Positions 38,349 to 48,105 of a stretch of 64,000 nucleotides of DNA are shown piece after piece (the stretch's first letter is position 1; each line of letters opens with the position of its first letter). The stretch is taken from assembly GCF_000014565.1 (NCBI RefSeq), contig NC_008268.1, positions 1,439,001 through 1,503,000 of the forward strand, in the 5' to 3' direction. A program made the position numbers and the translations under genes. The notes below the pieces were generated by a model. It had not been told where the DNA came from and made no database searches. It worked only from the letters and a program-made list of their open reading frames with translations. The DNA is from Rhodococcus jostii RHA1 (GTDB lineage Bacteria; Actinomycetota; Actinomycetes; Mycobacteriales; Mycobacteriaceae).

Positions 38349-39185
38349 CTAATTTTCGTAAGAGTCCTTCAGGAACGCCAGCAGGTCGGCGTTGATCGTC
38401 TCCGCCTGTGTGGTGGGCATGCCGTGCGGGAAGTCCTGGTACGTCTTCAGCGAGCCGTTCGCGAGAAGCTTCGCGGACAATGGTCCCGCGTCGGCGTAGG
38501 GAACGATCTGGTCGTCTTCGCTGTGCATCACCAGCACCGGCACCGTGATCTTCTTCAGATCCTCGGTGAAATCGGTCTGCGAGAAGGCCACGATGCCGTC
38601 GTAGTGGGCCTTGGCCCCGCCCATCATCCCCTGGCGCCACCAGTTCGCGATGATCGCTTCCGAGGATTCCACGCCTGGTCGGTTGAATCCGTAGAACGGT
38701 CCCGACGGCAGGTCGCGATAGAACTTCGAGCGATTGGCGGCGAGCTGTGCCTGCAAGTCGTCGAACACGTCTTTGGGAAGGCCTCCCGGGTTCGCCTCGG
38801 TCTTCACCATCAGCGGCGGTACCGCGCTGATCAGTGCGGCCTTCGACACCCGGCTCTCCCCGTGCCGCGCGAGATAGTGCACCACCTCGCCGCCGCCCGT
38901 CGAGTGGCCGACGTGGATGGCGTCCTGCAGGTCGAGATGCGCGGTCAGCTCCGCGAGGTCGTCGGCGTAGTGGTCCATGTCGTGGCCGTCGCCGGTCTGT
39001 GTCGAGCGCCCGTGACCGCGCCGATCGTGGGCGATGACGCGATAGCCGTGCTGGAGGAAGAACAGCATCTGTGTGTCCCAGTCGTCGGCCGACAGCGGCC
39101 AGCCGTGGCTGAACACGATGGGTTGACCGGTTCCCCAGTCCTTGTAGAAGATCTCCGTGCCATCCTGGGTAGTGATCGTGCCCAT
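38349..39185 (-). CDS. Alpha/beta hydrolase of the non-haem chloroperoxidase/esterase type
   Basis: A 278-residue enzyme. [11 protein letters not shown] at residues 27-37 forms the oxyanion region. The nucleophile Ser95 is in GHSTGGG, the Asp is in SEDDQIVPY (near 227) and the His is in DFPHGMPTT. The sequence is typical of bacterial perhydrolase/arylesterases (cofactor-free haloperoxidases). AAGGAAGG lies eight bases before the ATG. Its stop is close to the IS right end but the gene is intact. Physiological substrate unknown. Confidence 0.92.
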   Translation of the reverse strand: MGTITTQDGTEIFYKDWGTGQPIVFSHGWPLSADDWDTQMLFFLQHGYRVIAHDRRGHGRSTQTGDGHDMDHYADDLAELTAHLDLQDAIHVGHSTGGGEVVHYLARHGESRVSKAALISAVPPLMVKTEANPGGLPKDVFDDLQAQLAANRSKFYRDLPSGPFYGFNRPGVESSEAIIANWWRQGMMGGAKAHYDGIVAFSQTDFTEDLKKITVPVLVMHSEDDQIVPYADAGPLSAKLLANGSLKTYQDFPHGMPTTQAETINADLLAFLKDSYEN

Positions 39186-39412
39186 GTGGTTGCCTTCCTT
39201 GACCGCTCTGGGGATGACGCTGATGTGGACGCAATTTCAGTACATCAAAGTTCGGTACGTCGCAGGGCGGCTTCGACCGGCAGCATCCTGTACGACCGTC
39301 TGATAGGTATTGCGCCCGTCGTCCGTACCCAGAGTTCCGTACTCGCGGGTAACAAACCGACCAATTAGTCTTGTTCGCGCATCGCCCCAACCCGACGGGG
39401 CAAGGGTGCACC

Positions 39413-39449
39413 GGGACCCGCCACCATCCTCCGCGAGTGGCGGGTTCCC
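39413..39449 (-). terminator. Hairpin downstream of the PaaI thioesterase gene
   Basis: GGGACCCGCCAC (39413-39424) pairs with GTGGCGGGTTCCC (39437-39449) with one bulged base. It lies about 30 bases past the thioesterase stop on the minus strand. The rest of the 295-base gap (39186-39480) holds no gene that I can support. Confidence 0.7.
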
Positions 39450-39480
39450 GGGTTCAGCCGCCTTACTCGCGCATCCGGTG

Positions 39481-40041
39481 TCAGCTCTCCGGCGGAACCT
39501 CGAACACCAGCAGGGTGCTGCTCGCGGTGGCGACGAGACGGCCCTGCGAGTCGGTGACCTCCCCTTCTGCGAACGCAATCCGGCGACCCGCCTTCTTCAC
39601 GACGCCGGTGGCCGTGAGGACTCCGGAGTCCCGGGTCGCCCCGCGGATGTAGTTGACCTTGATCTCGACCGAGGTGTAGCCCCACCCGGCGGGCAACGTG
39701 GTGTGCACGGCGCAGCCGGCGACCGAATCGAGCAGGGTGCACACGGCGCCACCATGGATGGCGCCGATCGGGTTGTACTGCGACTCGTCGGGGTCCAGCG
39801 CGAAGACGACCCTTCCGGGCTCGGCCTCGAGGAAGCGCAGGTTCATCAGGCTCGCGATCGGCGGTGCGGGAATGTCGCCGCCGAGGATCGCCCGCAGGTA
39901 CCCGAGGCCGTCGAGTTCTCGCGCCTTCCGCGCCGGACCCGCCGGGTCGCGCCATTCGACGGTCCTCGACCGCACCTCTCCCCACTCCGCGTCCGCCACG
40001 CCCTCGACAGTCGACACCGCGCCGTTTCCGGACTCGCTCAC
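39481..40041 (-). CDS. PaaI-family hotdog thioesterase
   Basis: A 186-residue protein with a PaaI-type hotdog domain over residues 70-180: NPIGAIHGGAVCTLLDSVAGCAVHTTLP and YTSVEIKVNYIRGA are the family core. It should hydrolyse aromatic or medium-chain acyl-CoAs. GTG 40041 overlaps the SDR stop by one base (TAGTG), showing tight coupling. The leading 60 residues (ARTVEWRDP-like) are extra compared with PaaI but common in rhodococcal members. Confidence 0.85.
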   Translation of the reverse strand: MSESGNGAVSTVEGVADAEWGEVRSRTVEWRDPAGPARKARELDGLGYLRAILGGDIPAPPIASLMNLRFLEAEPGRVVFALDPDESQYNPIGAIHGGAVCTLLDSVAGCAVHTTLPAGWGYTSVEIKVNYIRGATRDSGVLTATGVVKKAGRRIAFAEGEVTDSQGRLVATASSTLLVFEVPPES

Positions 40042-40757
40042 TATGCCGCCCCCTGCTGCGCCGGCTGCGGATAGAGGACGTCGAGGTCGCCCGACAGTGC
40101 CGCCTTGACGGTGCGGGAGGTGTCGTCCGCGAGGACTTCGTGGGCGCCGGACTCGATGCCGTCGAAGGCCAGTCGCGCGACCTCGGCCGCGGAGATCTTC
40201 GGCACGTCCAGTCCGCTCGTCATATCGGTGTCCATGTACCCGAGGTGCAGCCCGACCACCTGGATGTTCTGCGCCGAGAGTTCGGCACGCATCGCGTTGG
40301 TGGCACTCCACAGGGCGGCTTTCGAGACGCTGTACGAGCCGCCGACGGCCAGCCAGGACAGGACGGAGTGCACGTTGAGGATGGCGCCGCCCCCATTGGC
40401 GGCGATGATCGGTGCGAGCACGCGAGTGACGTTGAGCGGGCCGTAGAGGTTGGTTTCGAGTTCACGGCGCATTCCGTCGAGATCACCCGTGAGCGGCGAC
40501 TCGCCGATGAGGATGCCGGCGTTGTTGATCAGGACGCCGAGGTCCCCCACGTGCTCCGCTGCGGCGTAGACCGATTCGGGGTTCGTGACGTCCAATGCGA
40601 CGGGCACGACCCGCGGATGCTCCTCGATCGTCGACGTATCACGCGCCGACGCATAGACCGTTCGCGCTCCTCGCGCGAGCGCCTCGGCGACGAAGGCACG
40701 TCCGAGCCCGCGGCCGGCCCCGGTGACCAGCACCGTTCGATCTTGAATCATGGTCAT
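40041..40757 (-). CDS. Short-chain dehydrogenase/reductase
   Basis: A 238-residue NAD(P)-dependent oxidoreductase. TGAGRGLGRA at residues 12-21 binds the cofactor, NNAGI near 80 is the structural motif and SYSVSK near 140 has the catalytic Tyr and Lys. ATG 40757 has AAGGGG six bases upstream. First gene of a two-gene unit with the thioesterase and divergent from an HxlR regulator, which probably controls it. Substrate unknown, possibly a reactive aldehyde or quinone given the HxlR link. Confidence 0.9.
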   Translation of the reverse strand: MTMIQDRTVLVTGAGRGLGRAFVAEALARGARTVYASARDTSTIEEHPRVVPVALDVTNPESVYAAAEHVGDLGVLINNAGILIGESPLTGDLDGMRRELETNLYGPLNVTRVLAPIIAANGGGAILNVHSVLSWLAVGGSYSVSKAALWSATNAMRAELSAQNIQVVGLHLGYMDTDMTSGLDVPKISAAEVARLAFDGIESGAHEVLADDTSRTVKAALSGDLDVLYPQPAQQGAA

Positions 40758-40785
40758 GACGACCCCTTCGAGTGAGTAAGTCTGC

Positions 40786-40833
40786 TTTTCCAACCAACTA
40801 CGTTCACGACAGTAATTCCTATTAGTTGGAAAA
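40786..40833. promoter_or_regulatory. Inverted-repeat operator between SDR and HxlR genes
   Basis: TTTTCCAAC (40786-40794) and GTTGGAAAA (40825-40833) are perfect inverted arms. A second nested pair, CCAACTA (40794-40800) and TAGTTGG (40823-40829), overlaps them. AT-rich arms contrast with the GC-rich surroundings. HxlR proteins bind such sites as dimers. Confidence 0.7.
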
Positions 40834-40844
40834 CACAACCCTCT

Positions 40845-41348
40845 ATGATGGAGAGCATGAACAACGGCGACACCGAGCGAGCGACACCCGAGATCGTCAT
40901 GGACCGCATGCCACTGGCGCCGAGACCCTGCGCGATCGCCGCCACTATGGAACTGATCGGCGACCGCTGGTCCATGCTCGTGATCCGCGAACTGAGCTAT
41001 GGGGTGCACCGCTTCGACCGGATTGCCGGGTACATCGGCGTCTCGCGCGACATCCTCACCGCGCGACTGCGCAAGCTCGAGGAGGTCGGCGTCATCGAAC
41101 GCAGGCAGTACTCCGAGCACCCTCCCCGCTTCGAGTACCACCTCACCGCGGCGGGCGAGGACCTGCGACCGCTGCTGCTCTCCTTGTTCCAATGGGGCAG
41201 CAAGTGGGCCGTCGACGAGGCCCCGTCGGTGCTCGTGCACGAATGCGGGCACTCACTGGAGCTGGAACACCGCTGCGCGCACTGCGGCGAGGCAGTCGAG
41301 AACACCTCTGTCGCAATGCATTCCCGCACACCACCGGCGAAGTCCTGA
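40845..41348 (+). CDS. HxlR-family transcriptional regulator with C-terminal Cys motif
   Basis: A winged-helix regulator of up to 167 residues. PCAIAATMELIGDRWSMLVIRELSYGVHRFDRI is the HxlR domain, with the conserved Cys near residue 30 often used as a redox or aldehyde sensor. The C terminus has HECGHSLELEHRCAHCGE, a three-Cys, two-His arrangement that may bind zinc. Start may be ATG 40845 or 40857; GGAGA lies just before the latter. Divergent from the SDR gene. Confidence 0.87.
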   Translation: MMESMNNGDTERATPEIVMDRMPLAPRPCAIAATMELIGDRWSMLVIRELSYGVHRFDRIAGYIGVSRDILTARLRKLEEVGVIERRQYSEHPPRFEYHLTAAGEDLRPLLLSLFQWGSKWAVDEAPSVLVHECGHSLELEHRCAHCGEAVENTSVAMHSRTPPAKS

Positions 41349-41406
41349 CCTCTCCACCCAGCCCGATACAGGACGCCCGACATCGGGTCTATAGTTTTCA
41401 AAGTAA

Positions 41407-42792
<1,386 letters not shown>

Positions 42793-42856
42793 CAGAAGCG
42801 ACGGGTGGGGCGCGGCCGTCGCCGTCCCCAACCCACCGTTCGACGACGCGAATGCG

Positions 42857-43102
42857 TCAGCTCACCTGACACCGGGCCCGACCCCATTCGACCCAGCACA
42901 TCTGATTGACGTCGGGCCTGGGGTTCTTGGTGGGCAGCGGCTGGGAACAGCCGGTCTGGCAGATCGGCTTGGCCGACGCCATGCCGACGGCACCGGTCAG
43001 CGAAATGGCAAGGGCTGCAAAGCCGGCGAGCGCGATACGCGCTGTGGTGGAGATTATGATGGGGGACAGGGATTCCTTTCGAGGTGCGGTTACGTGCTGC
43101 AC
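42857..43102 (-). CDS. Small secreted Cys-rich protein (start uncertain)
   Basis: A short protein with a clear signal peptide (TTARIALAGFAALAISLTGAVGMASA, cut before KPICQ) and a mature part of about 38 residues. The mature part has four Cys (KPICQTGC, then QMCWVEWGRARCQVS), which could form two disulfide bonds. The start is hard: GTG 43102 and ATG 43159 lack a ribosome site, while a CTG at 43069 has AAAGGA just upstream. Coding is supported by the good signal peptide. No known family comes to mind. Confidence 0.6.
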   Translation of the reverse strand: MQHVTAPRKESLSPIIISTTARIALAGFAALAISLTGAVGMASAKPICQTGCSQPLPTKNPRPDVNQMCWVEWGRARCQVS

Positions 43103-43207
43103 CCAGCATCGGCCGGAGCCCTGCCCGCAGAAAGGCCGCCGAGGGTGCAATGAACACACCCTCGGCGGCCGGATCTCTACCCTCGGCGATACGCCCGGTC
43201 GGCTTAC

Positions 43208-43417
43208 TCAGTCGACCGGTTCGGCCTCGCCCTCGTCGTCGCGGGCCTTCTTCGCGGCCTCGCGCATCTCGATACCGTCGGACACCCAGTCACCGATCTC
43301 CCGGGTGACGTCCCGGACGGCGCCCGCGATGATCGTCGCGATCTGGCCCACGTGCGTAGCCGCGGACTCCGTCAGTTCCTGCACGGTGTCCTTGCGCCGC
43401 TCGAACTTCCCCACCAT
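43208..43417 (-). CDS. Small helical protein in the desaturase operon
   Basis: A 69-residue soluble protein, predicted mostly helical, with heptad-like pattern (VQELTESAATHVGQIATIIAGAVRDVTREIGDWVSDGIEMREAAKKA) and an acidic end. It starts at ATG 43417, 12 bases after the desaturase stop, with GAGAGG upstream. Family not recognised; its place suggests a helper or regulator of the desaturase system. Confidence 0.72.
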   Translation of the reverse strand: MVGKFERRKDTVQELTESAATHVGQIATIIAGAVRDVTREIGDWVSDGIEMREAAKKARDDEGEAEPVD

Positions 43418-43429
43418 GTGTTTCGCCTC

Positions 43430-44602
43430 TCAGGCTGCAGTCTTCTGCCGCTCGACGATAACACCGGGAGGGGTGTCGGACGAGACGAGACCGGGCGGCA
43501 GTGCGAACTTGAAGATCTTCCCCCACACGGAGCCGATCTGCTTGAAGAAGCCACCGGTGTTGTAGGGCAGCCCGTGCTTCTCGCACAGCGCCTTCACGAC
43601 GGGTGCCATCTCCGGGTACCGGTGGGCGGGCAGGTCCGGGAACAGGTGGTGCTCGATCTGGTGCGACAGGTTGCCCGACATGATGTGGAACAGCGGGCTC
43701 CCCTCGATGTTTGCGCTTCCGAGCATCTGCCGGACGTACCACTCGCCGCGAGTTTCCTCCGCGGTCTCGTCCTCGGTGAAACTCTGCACGCCGGTGGGGA
43801 AATGGCCGCAGAAGATGATGGAGTACGCCCACACGTTGCGGATCAGGTTGGCGGTCACATTGCCGAGCAGTGTGGGGACGAACAGTGGCCCGGTGAGCGC
43901 CGGGAAGATCACGTAGTCCTTGAGCACCTGCCGACCGGCCTTGCGCCACCAGCCCTTCAGCAGCGGCTTGACGTCGTGCCACTTCCGCTTGCCCTGGATC
44001 ACGTTCTCCGCTTCCAAGTCGTGCATCATGACGCCCCACTCGAACAGCATCATCAGGAAGAAGGCGTAGACCGGGTTCCCGAGATAGTACGGGTTCCACT
44101 TCTGTGCCTCGTCGATCCGCAGGATGCCGTAGCCGATGTCCCGGTCCCGGCCGAGGATATTGGTGTACGTGTGGTGCATGTAGTTGTGGGAATGCTTCCA
44201 CTGATCGGCCGGGCAGACGGTGTCCCACTCGAACACGCGGGAGTTCAGGCCCGGTTCACGCATCCAGTCGTACTGGCCGTGCATGACGTTGTGGCCGATC
44301 TCCATGTTGTCGAGGATCTTCGACACACCGAGGGCACCGACCCCGGCGATCCAGGCCGGCGGGAAGAAGCCGAGATACATCAGCCCGCGGCCGGCGACCT
44401 CGAATCCCCTCTGCGCCTTGATGATCTTGTAGATGTATTCGCGGTCCTCGGCGCCGAGGTCCGCAACCGTCCGGTCGCGGAGGGCATCCAGTTCCCGGCC
44501 GATCTCTTCGACCTGGTCGTGACTGAGCACCACCGGGGCGTCGTTACGGGAACCGTCGGAGCCGTCGACGAACGGGAGGAACGAGAGTGAGAGTCCAAAC
44601 AT
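43430..44602 (-). CDS. desA3: Membrane fatty acyl-CoA desaturase (DesA3-like)
   Basis: A 390-residue di-iron membrane enzyme that inserts a cis double bond into acyl chains, probably stearoyl-CoA delta-9. Three His boxes are visible: HNVMHGQ (near 105), HSHNYMHH (near 140) and HQIEHH (near 315). Hydrophobic segments lie between them. ATG 44602 has GGAG seven bases upstream. It follows its likely electron donor gene by 33 bases. From memory the pair matches Rv3229c-Rv3230c of M. tuberculosis. Confidence 0.93.
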   Translation of the reverse strand: MFGLSLSFLPFVDGSDGSRNDAPVVLSHDQVEEIGRELDALRDRTVADLGAEDREYIYKIIKAQRGFEVAGRGLMYLGFFPPAWIAGVGALGVSKILDNMEIGHNVMHGQYDWMREPGLNSRVFEWDTVCPADQWKHSHNYMHHTYTNILGRDRDIGYGILRIDEAQKWNPYYLGNPVYAFFLMMLFEWGVMMHDLEAENVIQGKRKWHDVKPLLKGWWRKAGRQVLKDYVIFPALTGPLFVPTLLGNVTANLIRNVWAYSIIFCGHFPTGVQSFTEDETAEETRGEWYVRQMLGSANIEGSPLFHIMSGNLSHQIEHHLFPDLPAHRYPEMAPVVKALCEKHGLPYNTGGFFKQIGSVWGKIFKFALPPGLVSSDTPPGVIVERQKTAA

Positions 44603-44635
44603 GTCGGTCTCCAAGCGTTGAATGTCTTGTGAAAG

Positions 44636-45745
44636 TCAGATGTCGAGGGCGACGTCGCCCACCGGAACCGAGACGCACAGCTGGATCGCCTTGTCCGGAT
44701 CGGTGTCGGTGTCGCCGGTGCGGACGTTCTTGGTGCACCCCGACTTCTTCACCGTCGTGCAGGAGAAGCAGATGCCCATCCGGCACCCGTACTCGGGATG
44801 GAGCCCGGCGGCCTCCGCCTGTTCGAGCAGCGTCGCGCCGGAATTGTCCGCGGTGACACCGCTGGCGGTGAAGGACACCTCGCCACCGGCCGCACCCTCC
44901 GCCGGGGCTGCGGCGGGAGCGAATTCCTCGGTGTGCAGACGGTCCTCGATGCCGAGTTCGCGATACACCTCCCGAACGCCACGCATCAGTCCGGGCGGGC
45001 CGCACAGGAAGGTTTCGGCGTCCGCGTACCAGGGCGCCACAGCGTCGAGGTGCTCCTGACCGAAGAACCCGTGGAGATGACCGCCGGTCTCCTGATCGGT
45101 GTACGCCAACACGAGGGAGACGTTCGCGTTCGCGTCCGCGAGTGCGCGTAACTCGTCGAGGTACGCGACGTCGTTTTCGGTGTACGCGTAGTGCAGAAAA
45201 GTGATGCTGCCGACGTGCTGCTCGTCGACGAGGGTGCGCAGCATCGACAGAACCGGGGTGATTCCGCTGCCTCCGCTCACCAGCAGGAGCCGGCACGGAC
45301 GCGGAGACGGAAGGGTGAATTCTCCCGCCGCCTGAGACAGGTCGAGCACGAGACCGGGACGCGCGTGCGCGTGCAGGTACTGCGAGACCAGACCGTCGGG
45401 ATGCGCCTTGATCGTCAGCTCGACGAGCCCGTCGGTGGACGCCTGTGCATTGGCCGGTGAGTAGCACCGGGTGTGCCGAACCCCGTCGATCACGACGCCC
45501 ACCTGCACGAACTGCCCCGCACGGAATCCGCGCCACTGACGGGTGGGACGCAGCGTGAGGGTAACGGTGTCGGCGGTGGACCGCCGGACCTCGATCACTT
45601 CGGCTCGCAGGTCGCGCACGGTGACCATGGGAGTGACGAGTTCGAGGTAGCGGTCGAGCTGGTGCGGAGTGGCCATCGCCTCGAACAACGACAGCAGCGA
45701 GAACCTGCGTCCCTCCGCCGGACGACTGGTGTGGGCAACTGACAC
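44636..45745 (-). CDS. Ferredoxin-fused flavin reductase, electron donor of the desaturase
   Basis: A 369-residue oxidoreductase. The FAD domain contains RCYSPANA (near 95), and the NAD(P)H domain contains LLLVSGGSGITPVLSML (near 155) and ETFLCGPPGLM. The C-terminal 2Fe-2S ferredoxin domain has CRMGICFSC and a late Cys in IQLCVSVP. It passes electrons from NADPH to the desaturase encoded next. GTG 45745 is preceded by AGGAGGAGG. Divergent from a TetR regulator. Confidence 0.92.
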   Translation of the reverse strand: MSVAHTSRPAEGRRFSLLSLFEAMATPHQLDRYLELVTPMVTVRDLRAEVIEVRRSTADTVTLTLRPTRQWRGFRAGQFVQVGVVIDGVRHTRCYSPANAQASTDGLVELTIKAHPDGLVSQYLHAHARPGLVLDLSQAAGEFTLPSPRPCRLLLVSGGSGITPVLSMLRTLVDEQHVGSITFLHYAYTENDVAYLDELRALADANANVSLVLAYTDQETGGHLHGFFGQEHLDAVAPWYADAETFLCGPPGLMRGVREVYRELGIEDRLHTEEFAPAAAPAEGAAGGEVSFTASGVTADNSGATLLEQAEAAGLHPEYGCRMGICFSCTTVKKSGCTKNVRTGDTDTDPDKAIQLCVSVPVGDVALDI

Positions 45746-45764
45746 GTCAGCCTCCTCCTTTTGA

Positions 45765-45792
45765 GTGCACGGTTGTACACTGACAATAGTGT
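45765..45792. promoter_or_regulatory. Overlapping palindromes between desaturase operon and TetR gene
   Basis: GTGCAC-GGTT-GTACAC (45765-45780, one mismatch) overlaps ACACT-GACAAT-AGTGT (45777-45792, perfect). They sit in the centre of the 118-bp divergent region with -10-like sequences nearby. This is a good candidate site for the TetR protein. Confidence 0.6.
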
Positions 45793-45863
45793 GACAGAGA
45801 GAGACAGGAACTTGTCAATCGGAATGTGACCGCACGCACACCCCAGACAGGGATCGGATACGC

Positions 45864-46571
45864 ATGTCGGATGACGAGTACGAGCACCCGGAGATGACGG
45901 TCGTCGGCACCGCCGCGAATACACTCACTGCCGTGAGTCAGTCGACCGGCGCCGAACCGGAGAGCAGGGCAGCCCGCAAGGAGCGCACGAGGAAGGCTCT
46001 CCTGGACGGCACGCTCGAACTCATGGCGGACCGCAGTTTCGCCGGCGTGAGCCTCCGCGAGATCACCCGCACCGCGGGAATCGTGCCCACCGCGTTCTAC
46101 CGCCACTTCGCGTCCATCGAGGAGCTCGGCGTGGTGCTCGTCGAGGAGGGCATGCGGATGCTGCGGCAGATGCTCCGCGACGCCCGGCGCACCCCGAGCA
46201 CCAAGAGCGCGGGCGCATCCCTCGACATCCTCGTGCGGCAGGTCCGCACCCACGAGGCGCAGTTCCGGTTCCTCAGCCGCGAACGCTACGGCGGCGTCCC
46301 GGAAATTCGCCGGGCAATCGCGACCGAGATGAAGCTGTTCGTCAGCGAACTCACGGTGGACCTGTCCCGCATCGACGGTCTGCAGTCCTGGGACCACGAC
46401 GACCTGGAGATGGCGGCCGACCTGATCGTGTCCACCATGTTCGCCGTCGTCGTCGATCTACTCGAGGCCGAGCGTCCCGGAAGCCGAGGTGAGGCTGAGG
46501 TGGTCGCGCGCGCCGAACGGCAACTGCGCCTGATCATGCTCGGCATGAGCGGGTGGAATCCCGGGAAGTAG
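45864..46571 (+). CDS. TetR-family regulator of the desaturase operon
   Basis: A 235-residue repressor. The helix-turn-helix is SLREITRTAGIVPTAFYRHFASIEELG near residue 75, after a 40-residue leader (a GTG at about 45934 inside it could be the real start). The rest is a helical ligand domain. The layout resembles FabR-type regulators that sense unsaturated acyl-CoAs; this is inference from its neighbours. Confidence 0.87.
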   Translation: MSDDEYEHPEMTVVGTAANTLTAVSQSTGAEPESRAARKERTRKALLDGTLELMADRSFAGVSLREITRTAGIVPTAFYRHFASIEELGVVLVEEGMRMLRQMLRDARRTPSTKSAGASLDILVRQVRTHEAQFRFLSRERYGGVPEIRRAIATEMKLFVSELTVDLSRIDGLQSWDHDDLEMAADLIVSTMFAVVVDLLEAERPGSRGEAEVVARAERQLRLIMLGMSGWNPGK

Positions 46572-46597
46572 TCGCGCTCTCACCGTACGGTGGGGGC

Positions 46598-47449
46598 ATG
46601 TCGACTCTCCTCGAGCACACCCACGTCCCGGTAGGTCCGCTCACCTTCGACGTGACGGTCGGTGGCCCCACCGACGGCGACGCCGTCCTCCTTCTCCACG
46701 GATACCCGGAAAGTGCGGCGTCGTGGTCACGGGTCGCGACCATCCTGAACGACGCGGGCCTGCGGACCTACGCGCCGAATCAGCGCGGCTATTCGCGCGG
46801 TGCGCGCCCCGATGGCGTCGAGTCCTACCGGATCGACCACCTCGTTGCAGACGTCGTGGGGCTGCTCGACGCCCTCGACCTCGACACGGTGCACCTCGTC
46901 GGCCACGACTGGGGATCCGTGGTGGCGTGGTGCGTGGCGGCCCGCCACCCGGATCGCCTCACGTCTCTGACCACGGTATCGGTTCCCCATCCCGCGGCCT
47001 TCGGCTGGGCACTACGCCAGGACGCCGACCAGCAACAGCGATCGTCTTATATCGATTTCCTGCGGACGGAGGGCAAGGCCGAGCACGTTCTCCTCCGCGA
47101 CGACGCCCAGCGGCTGCGCGCGGTGTTCGCGGACGTCGTGAGCTCCGAACTCGTCGACGAGCATGTCGGACTTCTGAGTGAACCGGGCGCGCTGACCGCC
47201 GCCCTGAACTGGTATAGAGCGATGACGAAGGACTTCGAGTCCACCCCGGTCGTCACGGTCCCCACGACGTACGTCTGGAGCACGGGCGACCTCATGCTCG
47301 GTCGTGCGGGTGCCGAGCGGTGCGGCGAGTTCGTCGATGCGCCGTACGAATTCGTCGTGCTCGACGATGCCACGCACTGGATCCCGGAACAGCGCCCGGG
47401 CGCCCTCGCGGATGCGATCCTCGCGCGCACCGCAGCCGCACCGAACTGA
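46598..47449 (+). CDS. Alpha/beta hydrolase of epoxide hydrolase/dehalogenase type
   Basis: A 283-residue enzyme. LLLHGYPESAASW carries the oxyanion HG motif (residues 34-35) and GHDWGS places the nucleophile Asp at 104. A late His is in DDATHWIPEQRP. An Asp rather than Ser nucleophile points to epoxide hydrolase or haloalkane dehalogenase chemistry. ATG 46598 follows the TetR stop by 26 bases. Substrate unknown. Confidence 0.87.
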   Translation: MSTLLEHTHVPVGPLTFDVTVGGPTDGDAVLLLHGYPESAASWSRVATILNDAGLRTYAPNQRGYSRGARPDGVESYRIDHLVADVVGLLDALDLDTVHLVGHDWGSVVAWCVAARHPDRLTSLTTVSVPHPAAFGWALRQDADQQQRSSYIDFLRTEGKAEHVLLRDDAQRLRAVFADVVSSELVDEHVGLLSEPGALTAALNWYRAMTKDFESTPVVTVPTTYVWSTGDLMLGRAGAERCGEFVDAPYEFVVLDDATHWIPEQRPGALADAILARTAAAPN

Positions 47450-47526
47450 AATCCGCTCTTCACCTCGACGGGGCGTCCGTTCTGGTTTGATGACACTACT
47501 CGTCTCGTGCACCCTGGGAGGGCACC

Positions 47527-48105
47527 ATGAGTGGCATCGCAATCCTTCTGGTCGGCGCCGTTCTGTGCTTCGCCGGTGTCGGTTCACAACACGTCGCCGT
47601 TATCGCCGCGGGATTCGGCCTCGGCTGGCTCCTGGCCGACCTGCTGTCGCTGTCGCTCGGGACGACGTTCCTGGTCGCGGCGATCGGTGCGGTAGTGGTG
47701 TGGGTGGCCACGACCCTGATCTTCAAGTTCGCCGCATTCTTCATCGGGATCATCGCGGGCGCGGTGATCGGAGCGAAGCTCAGTCGTGTTCTGCAACCCG
47801 ACGACGCCGGCTGGCTCCTCAGTGGGGTCGTGATCGTCGCACTCGCCGTCGCGTGTGGATTCCTCGCCGACCGGTACCGGGCGCGGGCGTTGTTGTGGCT
47901 CACCGCGGTCGGCGGCGCCAGCATGGTGCTGACCGGGCTCGGCCTGGCTATCCCTCCGCTGGGTTTCTTGGAGGATCCGAACGAGGGCAGCCAGCAGTTC
48001 TTCGCCACGCTGATCTGGATCGTCGTGGCGGCGGCGGGCTGGCTGACACAGCGACGGCTGTTCCCGGACAAGCTCCGGATCGATGACAATCGCGCGCGGC
48101 GCTAG
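47527..48105 (+). CDS. Multi-span membrane protein, DUF4203-like
   Basis: A 192-residue protein with about seven hydrophobic helices and little soluble sequence, ending KLRIDDNRARR. Gly-rich helices such as FFIGIIAGAVIGAKL resemble the TMEM198/DUF4203 family. GGGAGGG lies just before the ATG. It meets the MFS gene tail to tail with a four-base overlap. Function unknown. Confidence 0.75.
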   Translation: MSGIAILLVGAVLCFAGVGSQHVAVIAAGFGLGWLLADLLSLSLGTTFLVAAIGAVVVWVATTLIFKFAAFFIGIIAGAVIGAKLSRVLQPDDAGWLLSGVVIVALAVACGFLADRYRARALLWLTAVGGASMVLTGLGLAIPPLGFLEDPNEGSQQFFATLIWIVVAAAGWLTQRRLFPDKLRIDDNRARR

